A stretch of DNA of 64,000 bases. Source: Tianweitania sediminis. Its GTDB lineage: Bacteria; Pseudomonadota; Alphaproteobacteria; Rhizobiales; Rhizobiaceae. Numbering within the stretch: the stretch's first letter is position 1; every line of letters begins with the position of its first letter. The notes under the pieces are model-generated. The model worked only from the letters and a program-made list of their open reading frames with translations, was not told where the DNA came from and made no database searches. Where the stretch lies: contig NZ_JAGIYY010000001.1 of NCBI RefSeq assembly GCF_017813335.1, positions 372,001 to 436,000 on the forward strand, in the 5' to 3' direction. The position numbers were made by a program, and so were the translations under genes. Positions 48,006-58,151 of this stretch are shown piece after piece.

Positions 48006-48884
48006 TCACGACAGGGGCCGGACGTCGACGCTTTGCCGGATCCGATGGCGGCCGCCGGCTTGAAGCACGCCAACTACTGGTGACACATCGCCGTAGTCAC
48101 GTCCGTAAGCCACCACGATATGGTCGTCGCTGGCCAGCATTGCGTTGGTGGGATCGAACTCGATCCAGCCGGCTTCGCGGCCGCACCAGGCGCGCATCCA
48201 GGCATGCATGGCATCCGCTCCTTCCAAGCGCTCTTCGCCTTCGGGCGGGACCGTGCGGATGAAACCGCTAACATAACCAGCCGGAATGCCGAGCGCATGG
48301 CAGGCGGCAATCATGATGTGCGCGAAATCCTGACAAACGCCGCGCTTCAGCGCAAAGGCTTCGGCAATCGACGTATCCACCAGGGTCGCGTCAGGATCGT
48401 AAGCGAAGTCCTCGTGGATGCGATAGCCAAGCTCCTGCACCACCGCCCGTACGGTTTGGGTCCGGCTTGCACTGGCGTGTGCGTATTTCGCGATCGCTTC
48501 CACTTGCCTCAGTCGAGCGGTCTCGTGGCGGAAATGGTGTGGCGTGTCGAAGCCGAGGGAGCGGATCGACCCGATCTCCGCTTCCAGGCCTGATAAAAGG
48601 GGCGACAGATCCAGAGTGGTGGTTTGCCGCTGAACCTCCACTCTCGCCTGCATGGTGATTTCCAGCTCTTCATGCGCTTCGCGCAGGCTGAGCGCGACTG
48701 TGCGGTTGTTGAAGAAATCACGCCCGTCCTCGCGCTCGGTCGGTTGCGGCGAAATCCTGACGGATGCAGCCTGTACTCGTTGGATACCGTTCAACGTATC
48801 GGGAAGCACGCGAAGGAGGTGCTTTGCGCCTGAAACCGGGTACCCGTAGTCGTAGCCGAGCGTGAGGTTGATGTCGTAAAGCAT
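48006..48884 (-). CDS. Transglutaminase-like cysteine peptidase/ligase family protein
   Basis: 292 residues. An N-terminal bacterial transglutaminase-associated beta domain (~1-80) leads to the core with the triad Cys184 (KRGVCQDFAHIM), His227 (DAMHAWMRAW) and Asp244 (FDPTNAML). No signal peptide, so cytoplasmic. The start overlaps the stop of the ATP-grasp/alpha-E gene (TGATG). Such proteins are encoded with circularly permuted ATP-grasp enzymes and are thought to cut or transfer peptides; the true reaction is unknown. Last gene of the operon. Confidence 0.88.
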   Translation of the reverse strand: MLYDINLTLGYDYGYPVSGAKHLLRVLPDTLNGIQRVQAASVRISPQPTEREDGRDFFNNRTVALSLREAHEELEITMQARVEVQRQTTTLDLSPLLSGLEAEIGSIRSLGFDTPHHFRHETARLRQVEAIAKYAHASASRTQTVRAVVQELGYRIHEDFAYDPDATLVDTSIAEAFALKRGVCQDFAHIMIAACHALGIPAGYVSGFIRTVPPEGEERLEGADAMHAWMRAWCGREAGWIEFDPTNAMLASDDHIVVAYGRDYGDVSPVVGVLQAGGRHRIRQSVDVRPLS

Positions 48885-51289
48885 CAGCGGAAATAACTGT
48901 CCGAAAGAAGGTCAGACAAGGCCGCCAGATCCGCGCCAAGAGTTTCGAGCACGGCACTCGTCACGGCAGCAGGAGCCATCACGGCAAGGCTGCTGTGCAG
49001 CCGCATGATCTCGATCGGCAACGGGGCACGGGCGCCCCTTCCGTCGCGATCCGGCAGCAGCCCGATTTCTGTCTTCAACTCCGCCAGTTGAAACAGAACC
49101 GAACGCGGATTGAGAGGATCAAGCGCCAGAAGGTCGACATGCGTTTGTGTGCTGAAGGTCATGCCGTAGCGTCGGCGGTGCGTGATCACGCTGTCGCCGA
49201 TTTCCAGAAGCAGATCGAGGGCACCGTCCGGCGCATCCGGCCGGGCGAACCGTGCCAGAAGCCTCGTCATCTGCTTGGCACGCTCCATGCGCCGGCCGAT
49301 CTCAAGAAAGCGCCAGCCGATGAAACGCACCATGTTTTCATGTACCAGCCCCGAAAATCCGGTGAGCTTTCGCAAAAGAACGGTCATTGCGCGCACCGCG
49401 TCATCGCCAGGCTGGATGCGCGGCGACAATTGCGCAGCCGTTTCGGTGAGATCGCGCAAGGCAAGCCAACCATCCACCGAGAAGCGGTCCCGCACCCGTC
49501 CACCCGTGCGCTCGACATCTCCCAGGGTATCCAGCAGCGACTGCGGGAGTGCCTTGCGTGCATCGGTACCGAGCGTGAGGAGGTCATCGCGTAGGGATTG
49601 AAGCAGTCCGGAACGGTCGTCAGGGCCTTCGGCCCATCGGCTGTTGTACGCACGCAGAATGCGCACGGTGGCTTCCGTGCGCTCCACGTAGCGGCCGAGC
49701 CAGAACAGATTGTCCGCCGTGCGAGCCGGCAACATGCCTTGCGGATTGCGTCCCCCGCCGCAGACTTCCTGGTTGATCAGGCTGACCTGTTCCACCGGGC
49801 GTGAACCCACAACCCAGACATCAGCGACACGGCCCCCACGTTGGAGCGATATGGCCGACGCTTCGCCGGTTTGCCCGACCCGCGCAAAGCCGCCGGGCAT
49901 CACCGTCCAGCCTCGTGCCGTGCGAGCAGCAAAGGCGCGCAGAACCACCGGACGCGGGGAAATCTGGCCGTCTTCGTCGACCGGCATCGTAGACAGGGTT
50001 ATCGGCTCCTGCGCGACCACGCGGCGGCCATCGAGCTCCAGCGCTTGCAGCCAACGCTCGCGGACGGCGGGCGCAAGTCGCTTCCCTTCCTGCGTTTCCT
50101 CGTCTTCAAACGGCAAGCGGGTCGAGAGCGCGGGACCGATCAGCAGGTCATCGAAGCGATCGCGCACCCATCCTGCTTCCTTGCTTGCGCCGCACCACCA
50201 GGTCGCGATGTTGGGGATCTTCAGCTTCTCGCCGATCAGCCGGTAGGCCAGAGCCGGCAAGAAAGCGTGCAGGGCGCGCGTTTCGAGAATGCCCGATCCC
50301 AAAGCGTTCACCATGGTGGCTGCGCCTGCACGCATGGCCGCAGCGAGGCCGGGCGTACCGATGCGCGAATCCGAACGCAGTTCCAGAGGATCCATGAAGG
50401 CAGCGTCGAGGCGGCGCCAAAGAACCCCAAGTGGCTTCAAGCCCGAAACGGTGCGCACCTGCACGCGTCCATCCACAACGGCAAGATCTTCCCCTTCCAG
50501 AAGAAGAAGACCCAGATAGCGGGCGATGTAAGCGTGTTCGAAATAGGTGTCGTTGAGCGGGCCCGGGGTGATGATCGCGATGCCTTCGTTCTTGTTGCGG
50601 CGCGCGGCTGCAAGATGATCCCGAAAGTCGCGGAAAAAACCGGCCAGGCGATGCAGGTTCGATGCGCTGCCGATGTCGCCGAACGCGCGGGCAGTGGCCA
50701 CACGATTTTCCAGTGCGAAGCCTGCCCCCGAAGGAGCCTGCGTGCGATCCCCGAGGATGCGCCAGAACCCCTGGACGTCGCGCCCGAGGTCGAAGGCGAG
50801 GAAGTGGAGAAAACGTCCTCCCGCCGGCTTCTGGCCGACCATCGGCCGCAGGAACTCGGCGTTGCCCGCAATCAGCTCCAGAGGAAGCAGGCCCTCGGCC
50901 ACAAGCCGATTATCGCCATAGATGTCCGCACAAAGGGCTTCCAGGAGTTCGGCGCGCTGAACCAACCCGTTTGCCAGCGCATGCCATTCTCCCTCGTCCA
51001 GGATCAAGGGCAGGTGCGAAAGCGGCCATTGCCGTTCCACTGTGCCAGCCTTGTTGTAGAGCCGGTAAAACACACCGGCATCCGCGAGATACCGATCAGC
51101 ACGCGCGAAGCGGCGCGCCGCTTCCTCGGCGCTGAAAGCATCGAGGGCGTTCACCAGCGGCTGCCAGGCCGGGCGCACCGAGCCCGGGGCTGCCATCATC
51201 TCGTCGAAGGCATCGGGGTTCAGGCGGTAAGACCCCGTCCATCCGCCCCGGTTCGGCGCGAACGGGTCTGGCGCGCTGGTTTCAATCAT
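48884..51289 (-). CDS. Circularly permuted ATP-grasp ligase fused to an alpha-E domain
   Basis: 801 residues. Residues ~70-480 are a circularly permuted type 2 ATP-grasp domain (GVLWRRLDAAFMDPLELR, AGAATMVNALGSGILETRA, KIPNIATWWCG); from ~519 (MLPARTADNLFWLGRYVER) to the end is an alpha-E domain, an all-helical family with conserved glutamates. In many bacteria these are two separate genes; here they are one. ATP-grasp ligases of this type are predicted to form amide bonds, likely making or attaching a short peptide. Sits 6 bases after the large transglutaminase gene and overlaps the small one. Confidence 0.88.
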   Translation of the reverse strand: MIETSAPDPFAPNRGGWTGSYRLNPDAFDEMMAAPGSVRPAWQPLVNALDAFSAEEAARRFARADRYLADAGVFYRLYNKAGTVERQWPLSHLPLILDEGEWHALANGLVQRAELLEALCADIYGDNRLVAEGLLPLELIAGNAEFLRPMVGQKPAGGRFLHFLAFDLGRDVQGFWRILGDRTQAPSGAGFALENRVATARAFGDIGSASNLHRLAGFFRDFRDHLAAARRNKNEGIAIITPGPLNDTYFEHAYIARYLGLLLLEGEDLAVVDGRVQVRTVSGLKPLGVLWRRLDAAFMDPLELRSDSRIGTPGLAAAMRAGAATMVNALGSGILETRALHAFLPALAYRLIGEKLKIPNIATWWCGASKEAGWVRDRFDDLLIGPALSTRLPFEDEETQEGKRLAPAVRERWLQALELDGRRVVAQEPITLSTMPVDEDGQISPRPVVLRAFAARTARGWTVMPGGFARVGQTGEASAISLQRGGRVADVWVVGSRPVEQVSLINQEVCGGGRNPQGMLPARTADNLFWLGRYVERTEATVRILRAYNSRWAEGPDDRSGLLQSLRDDLLTLGTDARKALPQSLLDTLGDVERTGGRVRDRFSVDGWLALRDLTETAAQLSPRIQPGDDAVRAMTVLLRKLTGFSGLVHENMVRFIGWRFLEIGRRMERAKQMTRLLARFARPDAPDGALDLLLEIGDSVITHRRRYGMTFSTQTHVDLLALDPLNPRSVLFQLAELKTEIGLLPDRDGRGARAPLPIEIMRLHSSLAVMAPAAVTSAVLETLGADLAALSDLLSDSYFR

Positions 51290-51295
51290 GCTGGC

Positions 51296-54200
51296 TCAAA
51301 TACCAGCGGGGCGGCGCAAGTCGAGCGTGTGCGGGAACTCACGTGAGGGCTGTTCCGGCCGGAACGTTCCCGGGCCCGGCGTGTGGCCATACGGGATGAA
51401 GCGCGCCAGGCGCCGTGCTTCGGCCTCGTTGGTGTTCACCGGGAACGTCTCGTAGTTGCGCCCGCCGGGATGGGCAACATGATACACGCAGCCGCCGATC
51501 GCGCGGCCTGACCAGCGGTCGAAGATGTCGAAGATCAGCGGGGCATCGACGGGGCGGGTGGGATGCAGGCCGGAAGCCGGCTGCCACGCCTTGAAGCGCA
51601 CGCCGGCAACAAAGGTGCCGACGATCCCGGTGGGCTGCAAGGGCACGGCGCGGCCGTTGCAAAGCACGCCGTGACGTTCCGGGTTGAAGCCGTCGGCGCG
51701 CACCTGCACGCGTTCCACCGAGCTGTCGACATAGCGCACCGTGCCGCCGATCGCGCCGGTTTCGCCAAGCACGTTCCAGGGCTCCAGCGCCTGGCGGATT
51801 TCCAGCCGCACGCCTTCCGCTTCCACCTCGCCGCAGAAGGGGAAGCGGAATTCAAGGAGGGCTTCGAACCATTCGGACTTCACGGGAAAGCCGTGGCAGG
51901 TGAGATCGGCCAGGACGTCGCGGAAATCGGCCCACACATAATGCTGCAGCATGAAACGGTCGTGCAATGCCGTGCCCCAGCGAACGAAGCCGCCGTCGAG
52001 CGGTGCCTTCCAAAGCCGCGCAATGATCGCGCGCACCAGCAGCTGCTGGGCGAGGCTCATGCGAGGCGAGGGCGGCATTTCGAAGCCGCGAAATTCAACA
52101 AGACCGAGCCGGCCCGTCGGGCCATCGGGCGAAAACAGCTTGTCGATGCAGATTTCCGAGCGATGGGTGTTTCCGGTGACATCCACCAGCAGATTGCGGA
52201 ACAGGCGGTCAACGAGCCACGGCGCAGGCGCGAGGCCCTCGCCCGGCATCGGCACCTGCGCAATAGCCGTTTCCAGCTCATACAACGCGTCGTGGCGCGC
52301 TTCATCAACGCGCGGCGCCTGGCTGGTGGGACCGATAAACAGACCTGAGAACAGGTAGGACAAAGCGGGGTGACGCTGCCAGTACAGCACGAGGCTTTTC
52401 AGGAGGTCGGGCCGGCGCAGAAACGGGCTGTCCATGGGCGTGGCACCGCCTACCACGACATGGTTGCCGCCGCCGGTGCCGGTGTGGCGACCGTCGATCA
52501 TGAACTTGTCGGCGCCGAGGCGCGTTTGCCGCGCTTCCTCGTAAAGCATCGTCGTGGTTTGGACACAGTCGTCCCAGGTCGATGCGGGATGAATGTTGAC
52601 CTCGATCACGCCCGGATCTGGCGCAACGCGGATCACTTCCAGACGGGGGTCCTGCGGCGGGGCATAACCTTCGATGTGAACCGGCAAGCCGATCTTTTTT
52701 GCCGCTTCCTCGGCGGCGGCGATCAGTTCGAGATAGTCTTCCAGCGCTTCAACCGGCGGCATGAACACGCAAAGACGACCGTCGCGGGGTTCAACGGAGA
52801 TCGCCGTGCGCACCACACCCTCGATGTCGGAGGCGGTCTGCTCGACCTGGGCTTGCGTGGGTGTGCTGGCCTCGAAGGAGGCTTCCGGCAAGGATCGCTC
52901 ATCGCCCTGCTGGGCTTTCGTCGCTGGCTTGGACAAGGCGTCGCGCGGTGGCAAGGGCGCGCGATCAACCGATGGGTCGGTGGGGACAATGAAGGGGAAG
53001 CGCGCCGGCGGCACGTGCGCGAGCGCGCTGAGCGGCAGGCGGTAGCCGACAGGAGAGTCGCCCGGCACAAGAAACAGCTTGCCGCGCCGCGTTTTCCACT
53101 TTTCCGTTTGCCAGCGATGACCGGATGCCTTGGCGTTCCAGCGCTGCACCGGCAGGACATAGCCGGATGGCTTGTTCAAGCCGCGCTCAAACACCCGCGC
53201 CATGCGGTTGCGCGCTTCGGCATCGGCAAGCTCGGAATTCGCGGGATCGACATTGGCGGGCAAGTTGCCTTCGCGCAGAATCCATTCGGCGGGGTCTTCA
53301 TAGGCCGGGGAAACAGCGTCCGTTGGAAGATCGAGATGGGCTGCAATGGCCGCAGCCAGCGCTTCCGCGTCGCGGGGACCCGCCTTCGTGTCTGCTGTTT
53401 CCGTGGCAATCAGGTTGGGATCGGCCCAGATCGGCTCGCCGTCCTTCCGCCAGTAAAGCGAAAAGGTCCAGCGCGGCAGGGTTTCGCCGGGATACCACTT
53501 CCCCTGCCCATAGTGGAGGAAGCCGCCCGGCGCGAACTTCTCGCGCAACCGGCGGATCAGCTGGTCGGCCTTGTCGCGCTTGGTCGGACCCACAGCCGCG
53601 GTGTTCCATTCGGCTGACTCGAAATCGTCGATCGACACGAAGGTCGGCTCGCCGCCCATGGTGAGGCGCACGTCGTTTGCCTCCAGTTCGCGGTCGATCG
53701 CGTGACCGAGCGCGTCGAGTTCGGCCCAGGCTTCGTCCGAGAACGGCTTGGTGATGCGAGCATGTTCGGCAACGCGGCTGACCCGCATGTCAAAGGCGAA
53801 ATCAACCTCGGCATAGCTTGCCACACCGCTGATCGGCGCGGCATTGCGGTAGTGGGGCGTGGCTGCCAGCGGGATGTGGCTTTCACCCGTGAGGAGACCG
53901 GAGGTTGGGTCGAAACCGATCCAGCCGGCACCGGGCAGATAAACTTCCACCCAGGCATGCAGGTCCGTGAAATCCACCGCCGTGCCAGCCGGTCCATCCA
54001 GCGCAGCGAGATCCGGCTTCAGCTGAACAAGATAGCCGGACACGAAACGGGCCGCAAAGCCGAGATGGCGCAGCACCTGCACCAACAGCCAGGAGGAATC
54101 GCGGCAGGAGCCGGACGCCTTTTCCAGCGTTTCTTCCGGCGTTTGCACGCCGGCTTCCATGCGGATGAGATAGCCAATCTCCCGCGACAATCGGGTATTC

Positions 54201-54643
54201 AGGTCCACCAGGAAGTTGACCGTCGAGGGGGCTTCGCGCTCGATCGTGTCGAGAAAAGCTTGGAGACGCGGCCCCGCGGCTTCTGCCTTGCGATAGATCA
54301 CCAGGTCTTCAGCGATGTCGGCGGGATACTCGAAGGGGTAGCTTTCGGCTTCCGGCTCCACAAAGAAGTCGAACGGGTTGTAGACCGTCATGTCGGCGAT
54401 GACGTCGACCTCGATCTTCAGCTCGCGCACCGGCTCGGGGAAAACGAAGCGCGCCAGCCAGTTGCCGTAGGGATCCTGCTGCAGGTTCACGAAGTGGTTG
54501 TCAGGCGAAACCTTGAGGGAGTGCGCGATCACCCGCGTGCGTGAATGCGGCGCCGGCCGCAGCCGGATGATCTGCGGGCCGAGTGTAACCGGCCGGTCGT
54601 ATCGGTAATGCGTGAGATGATGGATCGCGGCCTTGATCGCCAT
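51296..54643 (-). CDS. Transglutaminase fused to DUF2126
   Basis: 1115 residues from ATG 54643 ([15 protein letters not shown]); a start 44 codons upstream would overlap hutC and adds no conserved sequence. Residues ~1-85 are the transglutaminase N-terminal domain, ~165-265 the core with Cys180 ([10 protein letters not shown]), His229 ([10 protein letters not shown]) and Asp245 (GFDPTSGL); the remaining ~800 residues are DUF2126, which contains a GS/ATP-grasp-like amidoligase-type region ([31 protein letters not shown]). First gene of the operon; no signal peptide. Confidence 0.88.
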   Translation of the reverse strand: MAIKAAIHHLTHYRYDRPVTLGPQIIRLRPAPHSRTRVIAHSLKVSPDNHFVNLQQDPYGNWLARFVFPEPVRELKIEVDVIADMTVYNPFDFFVEPEAESYPFEYPADIAEDLVIYRKAEAAGPRLQAFLDTIEREAPSTVNFLVDLNTRLSREIGYLIRMEAGVQTPEETLEKASGSCRDSSWLLVQVLRHLGFAARFVSGYLVQLKPDLAALDGPAGTAVDFTDLHAWVEVYLPGAGWIGFDPTSGLLTGESHIPLAATPHYRNAAPISGVASYAEVDFAFDMRVSRVAEHARITKPFSDEAWAELDALGHAIDRELEANDVRLTMGGEPTFVSIDDFESAEWNTAAVGPTKRDKADQLIRRLREKFAPGGFLHYGQGKWYPGETLPRWTFSLYWRKDGEPIWADPNLIATETADTKAGPRDAEALAAAIAAHLDLPTDAVSPAYEDPAEWILREGNLPANVDPANSELADAEARNRMARVFERGLNKPSGYVLPVQRWNAKASGHRWQTEKWKTRRGKLFLVPGDSPVGYRLPLSALAHVPPARFPFIVPTDPSVDRAPLPPRDALSKPATKAQQGDERSLPEASFEASTPTQAQVEQTASDIEGVVRTAISVEPRDGRLCVFMPPVEALEDYLELIAAAEEAAKKIGLPVHIEGYAPPQDPRLEVIRVAPDPGVIEVNIHPASTWDDCVQTTTMLYEEARQTRLGADKFMIDGRHTGTGGGNHVVVGGATPMDSPFLRRPDLLKSLVLYWQRHPALSYLFSGLFIGPTSQAPRVDEARHDALYELETAIAQVPMPGEGLAPAPWLVDRLFRNLLVDVTGNTHRSEICIDKLFSPDGPTGRLGLVEFRGFEMPPSPRMSLAQQLLVRAIIARLWKAPLDGGFVRWGTALHDRFMLQHYVWADFRDVLADLTCHGFPVKSEWFEALLEFRFPFCGEVEAEGVRLEIRQALEPWNVLGETGAIGGTVRYVDSSVERVQVRADGFNPERHGVLCNGRAVPLQPTGIVGTFVAGVRFKAWQPASGLHPTRPVDAPLIFDIFDRWSGRAIGGCVYHVAHPGGRNYETFPVNTNEAEARRLARFIPYGHTPGPGTFRPEQPSREFPHTLDLRRPAGI

Positions 54644-54774
54644 GCAGCTTCTTGTCCCCTGCGGCCTAGACTGCCACTTCCTGATCGCCAGTAAATCGCG
54701 TTCAAACAGGATCTGGCAAGGCTTGGTTCGGTTGTGGAAGATGGGTTTCGGGACCCGATTTCCACGGAGCTTCA

Positions 54775-55494
54775 TTAGCCGGCTTTAGAAGGTGTGAAGC
54801 GGGCCACCAAGGCGTGGGCATCGCCAGGATAAATAAGACGCACATGCGTCACCGGTTGCTCGGCATTCCAGGTGCGGCGCTCCACCGCAAGGCAAGCGCT
54901 TCCGAGCGGACGCTGCAACAAGGAAGCATCCGGGCCGGCAGACACCGCGCTGATACGGTGCTCGGCGGTGCTCCAGGGCACTTCGCCGATCAGCCAGGCG
55001 CCAGGGGCCAGCGCGGCAAAGGCTTCATTCTTTGCATTCGGCACGGCGGCAAGGCTGATCAGGCGATCTTCCAGGCAGAACGGACGTTCCGCGGCGCAAT
55101 GCAGACACGTCAGCGCCAAGACAGGCACCGGCTCCTCGATCTGTAGCCGGGCGCAATCGGCCCGGCTTGCCTGCCGCGCCTGGCGCTTCAGAATCTCGAA
55201 GCGGTAGGAAAGGCCGATCGTTTCCACCTCGGCCCGAATGTCGTGAATTTCCAGAACCGCGGATTGCAACACGGGTTGCCGAACCACACTGCCAGACTTG
55301 CGCCGGCGCTCAATCAACCCGTCGGCGGCCAGTTCGCTCAGCGCCTTGTTGACGGTCATGCGGGCGCAGCCATAGGTCGCCGCAAGCTCGGTCTCGTTGG
55401 GGATGCGCGTTCCCGGCAGCCATTCGCCGGACAGGATCTTGGCTTCGATCGCGGCCCGGATCTGCCGGTGCAGTGGGGCAGCGCCGGACGGCAT
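54775..55494 (-). CDS. hutC: GntR family histidine utilisation repressor
   Basis: 239 residues. N-terminal GntR winged helix ([20 protein letters not shown]) and C-terminal UTRA ligand domain (~90-235). HutC proteins repress hut genes and are released by urocanate. Its start overlaps the hutF stop (TGATG), so it is made with hutF and probably controls its own operon and the divergent hutIHGUD through the box at 56891-56906. Confidence 0.92.
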   Translation of the reverse strand: MPSGAAPLHRQIRAAIEAKILSGEWLPGTRIPNETELAATYGCARMTVNKALSELAADGLIERRRKSGSVVRQPVLQSAVLEIHDIRAEVETIGLSYRFEILKRQARQASRADCARLQIEEPVPVLALTCLHCAAERPFCLEDRLISLAAVPNAKNEAFAALAPGAWLIGEVPWSTAEHRISAVSAGPDASLLQRPLGSACLAVERRTWNAEQPVTHVRLIYPGDAHALVARFTPSKAG

Positions 55495-56843
55495 CAGGAC
55501 AGCAGCCGCTCGACGGTGCGGGTGAACCGCCGGGCGATCGCTTCACGTCTACGATGGCGGCCGGCTTCGACCTGCTTGGTGCCATTCACCCAAACGCAAT
55601 CCACAAGCGGTCGCCCGGAAAAGATCCAGGCATCGAGGATGGCATCGCCCGAGCGGCCGGCCAGCGCAACATCATCAGGCTGGAGGCTGACGAAATCCGC
55701 CGCAGCACCTCGGCTTAGCCCGGAAGAAACGCCAAGCGCCTGCGCGCCGCCAACGAGAGCGCGGTTAAACAGTGCCGCGCCATTGGAGCGGCCGGGTTCA
55801 ACAAGCATGTTGCGGCCGCGATGGTGCAGGCGCTGGGCATATTCCATGGACCGCAGTTCCGCGCCCACGCCGATCTCGATGTTGGAATCCGAGCCGATCG
55901 CGATTGCGCCGCCGTTTTCAGCAAAAGTGACTCCCTCGAAGATGCCGTCGCCGAGATTGGCTTCGGTGATGGGGCAAAGGCCTGCGACCGCGCCGGTTTT
56001 GGCGAAGGCTGTTGTTTCCGCTGATGTCATGTGGGTGGCGTGGATCAGGCACCAGCGCGCGTCCACCGGCTGGTGGCCGAGCAGCCATTCCACTGGCCGG
56101 CGCCCGGACCAGGCAACGCAGTCTTCCACCTCCTTCACCTGTTCGGCAATGTGGATGTGTATGGGCTTGTCTGGCCGCAGACCTGCGAGCCAGTCGAGCT
56201 CGTCGGGCGTGACCGCGCGCAGGCTGTGGGGCGCCAGGCCTGTGACGCCATTTGGCAGGGCATCCGTCAGGGTTTCGCAGCGCTCGAGCAAGGCCGCGAA
56301 CTGATCGCGATCATTGATGAACCGGCGCTGGCCTCCGTTCGGCGCTGCGCCGCCGAAGCCGGAATGAGCATAGAACACGGGCAGCAGCGTGAGTGCGATG
56401 CCGGTCTGACTGGCGGCGGCGGCGATGCGGGCGGCGAGTTCGCCGATGTCGGCATAAGGCTGCCCATCAGGCTGATGGTGAAGGTAGTGAAATTCGCCAA
56501 CGCGGCCGAAGCCGGCTTCCAGCATCTCGACATAAAGCTGTGCCGCCACCGCCTCGACATCCTCGGCCGTCATGGTGAGCGCGAAACGGTACATCACCTC
56601 GCGCCAAGACCAGAAACTGTCGGAGCCCGGCCCGCGCACTTCCGCCAGACCGGCCATGCCGCGCTGAAAAGCGTGGCTGTGAACGTTGGGCATAGACGGC
56701 AGGAGGATCGCGTGCTGCTCGTCGCCGGCTTGTGGCTCGACGCCCAACTCCACGTCCTGGATTTGTCCCGAGGACAGCATCAGACGAACATCGGCGGCCC
56801 ACCCGGTGGACAACAGCGCCTGCCTTGCGTGGATCGTGGTCAT
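55494..56843 (-). CDS. hutF: Formimidoylglutamate deiminase
   Basis: 449 residues, amidohydrolase fold with the metal motif NVHSHAFQRGMAG, the histidine in HIHIAEQVKEVEDC, HATHM, and the aspartate in GSDSNIEIG. It removes ammonia from N-formimino-L-glutamate to give N-formyl-glutamate, which HutG then hydrolyses; so histidine breakdown uses the two-step deiminase route. It is divergent from hutI. Confidence 0.92.
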   Translation of the reverse strand: MTTIHARQALLSTGWAADVRLMLSSGQIQDVELGVEPQAGDEQHAILLPSMPNVHSHAFQRGMAGLAEVRGPGSDSFWSWREVMYRFALTMTAEDVEAVAAQLYVEMLEAGFGRVGEFHYLHHQPDGQPYADIGELAARIAAAASQTGIALTLLPVFYAHSGFGGAAPNGGQRRFINDRDQFAALLERCETLTDALPNGVTGLAPHSLRAVTPDELDWLAGLRPDKPIHIHIAEQVKEVEDCVAWSGRRPVEWLLGHQPVDARWCLIHATHMTSAETTAFAKTGAVAGLCPITEANLGDGIFEGVTFAENGGAIAIGSDSNIEIGVGAELRSMEYAQRLHHRGRNMLVEPGRSNGAALFNRALVGGAQALGVSSGLSRGAAADFVSLQPDDVALAGRSGDAILDAWIFSGRPLVDCVWVNGTKQVEAGRHRRREAIARRFTRTVERLLS

Positions 56844-56890
56844 CTTTCGCCTCTCGATTTAAGCTTGCCAAGCCTTAGCCCGTCTGATCA

Positions 56891-56906
56891 TTATGTCTAT
56901 ACATAA
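56891..56906. promoter_or_regulatory. HutC operator between hutF and hutI
   Basis: TTATGT-N4-ACATAA, perfect 6-base arms, in the 87-base gap shared by the two divergent hut operons. The ATGTnTAnACAT core is the style of GntR/HutC sites. One site could control both directions. Confidence 0.65.
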
Positions 56907-56930
56907 CCAGCTGCCGAGGGAAGTCTGCTC

Positions 56931-58151
56931 GTGTCCGGAACCCCTGAAAGCCTGACGATCTGGCGCAACGCCCGCCTTGCCACCATGCGAACCGACGCTG
57001 ATGGACTCGGCTTGGTCGAGCGCGGCGCAGTTGTTGCGCGAGATGGAAAGATCGTCCATGCGGGACCCGAAGCCGACCTCCCCACCGGCCTGTCAGGTGC
57101 CGTTTTGGTGGATTGTGACGGTCGCTGGATCACGCCCGGCCTGATCGATTGCCACACCCATCTCGTTTACGCGGGCAATCGCGCTAACGAGTTCGAAATG
57201 CGGCTCGCAGGCGCGAGCTACGAAGAGGTCGCGAGGGCGGGAGGCGGCATCGTGTCCTCCGTGCGCGGCGTGCGAGCGGCCTCGGAAGACCAGTTGATCA
57301 AGGAATCCCTGCCGCGGCTTGATGCGCTGATCGCGGAAGGCGTCACCACGGTGGAAGTGAAGTCTGGCTACGGCCTCGACGCGACCAGCGAAGCGAAATC
57401 GCTGCGGGCCGCGCGGCGGCTGGGTTCGGAGCGGCCCGTCACGATCCGCACCACCTTTCTTGGCGCCCATGCGCTGCCGGTCGAAGCGAACGGCGACAAG
57501 GACGCTTATATCGAGCAGGTCGCCAACGAGATGCTGCCGGCGATCGCGCGCGACCGTCTGGCTGATGCGGTGGATGGCTTTTGTGAAGGCATCGCCTTTT
57601 CGCCGGAGCAGATCGCACGGGTGTTCGATGCCGCAAGGGCGCTCGGCCTGCCGGTGAAGCTGCATGCCGACCAGCTCAGCGATCTTGGCGGTGCGGAACT
57701 GGCTGCCCGCTATGGCGCGCTGTCGGCCGATCACCTCGAACATACGAGCGAGGCCGGGGCGGCGGCGATGGCGAAGAGCGGCACCGTGGCGACGATCCTG
57801 CCCGGCGCGTTTTACTTCATCCGCGAAACGGTGAAGCCGCCGATCGACCTGTTTCGGCAGCACAAGGTGCCGATGGCGTTGGCAACAGACTCCAATCCCG
57901 GCACCTCGCCGCTGACGTCTTTGCTGCTCACCATGAACATGGGTGCGACCCTGTTTTCGATGACCGTCGAAGAATGCCTAACCGGCGTCACCCGCAACGC
58001 CGCACAGGCGTTGGGGCTGCAGGATGAGGTCGGCACGCTAGAACCCGGTAAGTGGGCTGATCTCGCGATCTGGGACATCGAACGTCCCGCCGAGCTGGTT
58101 TACCGCATCGGTTTCAATCCGCTTCACGCCCGCATCTGGAGGGGCCAATGA
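56931..58151 (+). CDS. hutI: Imidazolonepropionase
   Basis: 406 residues, GTG start with AGGGAAG seven bases ahead. Metal motif [17 protein letters not shown], then [21 protein letters not shown] and [10 protein letters not shown], all typical. It hydrolyses 4-imidazolone-5-propanoate to formiminoglutamate. First gene of hutIHGUD; its stop overlaps hutH by 4 bases. Confidence 0.95.
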   Translation: MSGTPESLTIWRNARLATMRTDADGLGLVERGAVVARDGKIVHAGPEADLPTGLSGAVLVDCDGRWITPGLIDCHTHLVYAGNRANEFEMRLAGASYEEVARAGGGIVSSVRGVRAASEDQLIKESLPRLDALIAEGVTTVEVKSGYGLDATSEAKSLRAARRLGSERPVTIRTTFLGAHALPVEANGDKDAYIEQVANEMLPAIARDRLADAVDGFCEGIAFSPEQIARVFDAARALGLPVKLHADQLSDLGGAELAARYGALSADHLEHTSEAGAAAMAKSGTVATILPGAFYFIRETVKPPIDLFRQHKVPMALATDSNPGTSPLTSLLLTMNMGATLFSMTVEECLTGVTRNAAQALGLQDEVGTLEPGKWADLAIWDIERPAELVYRIGFNPLHARIWRGQ

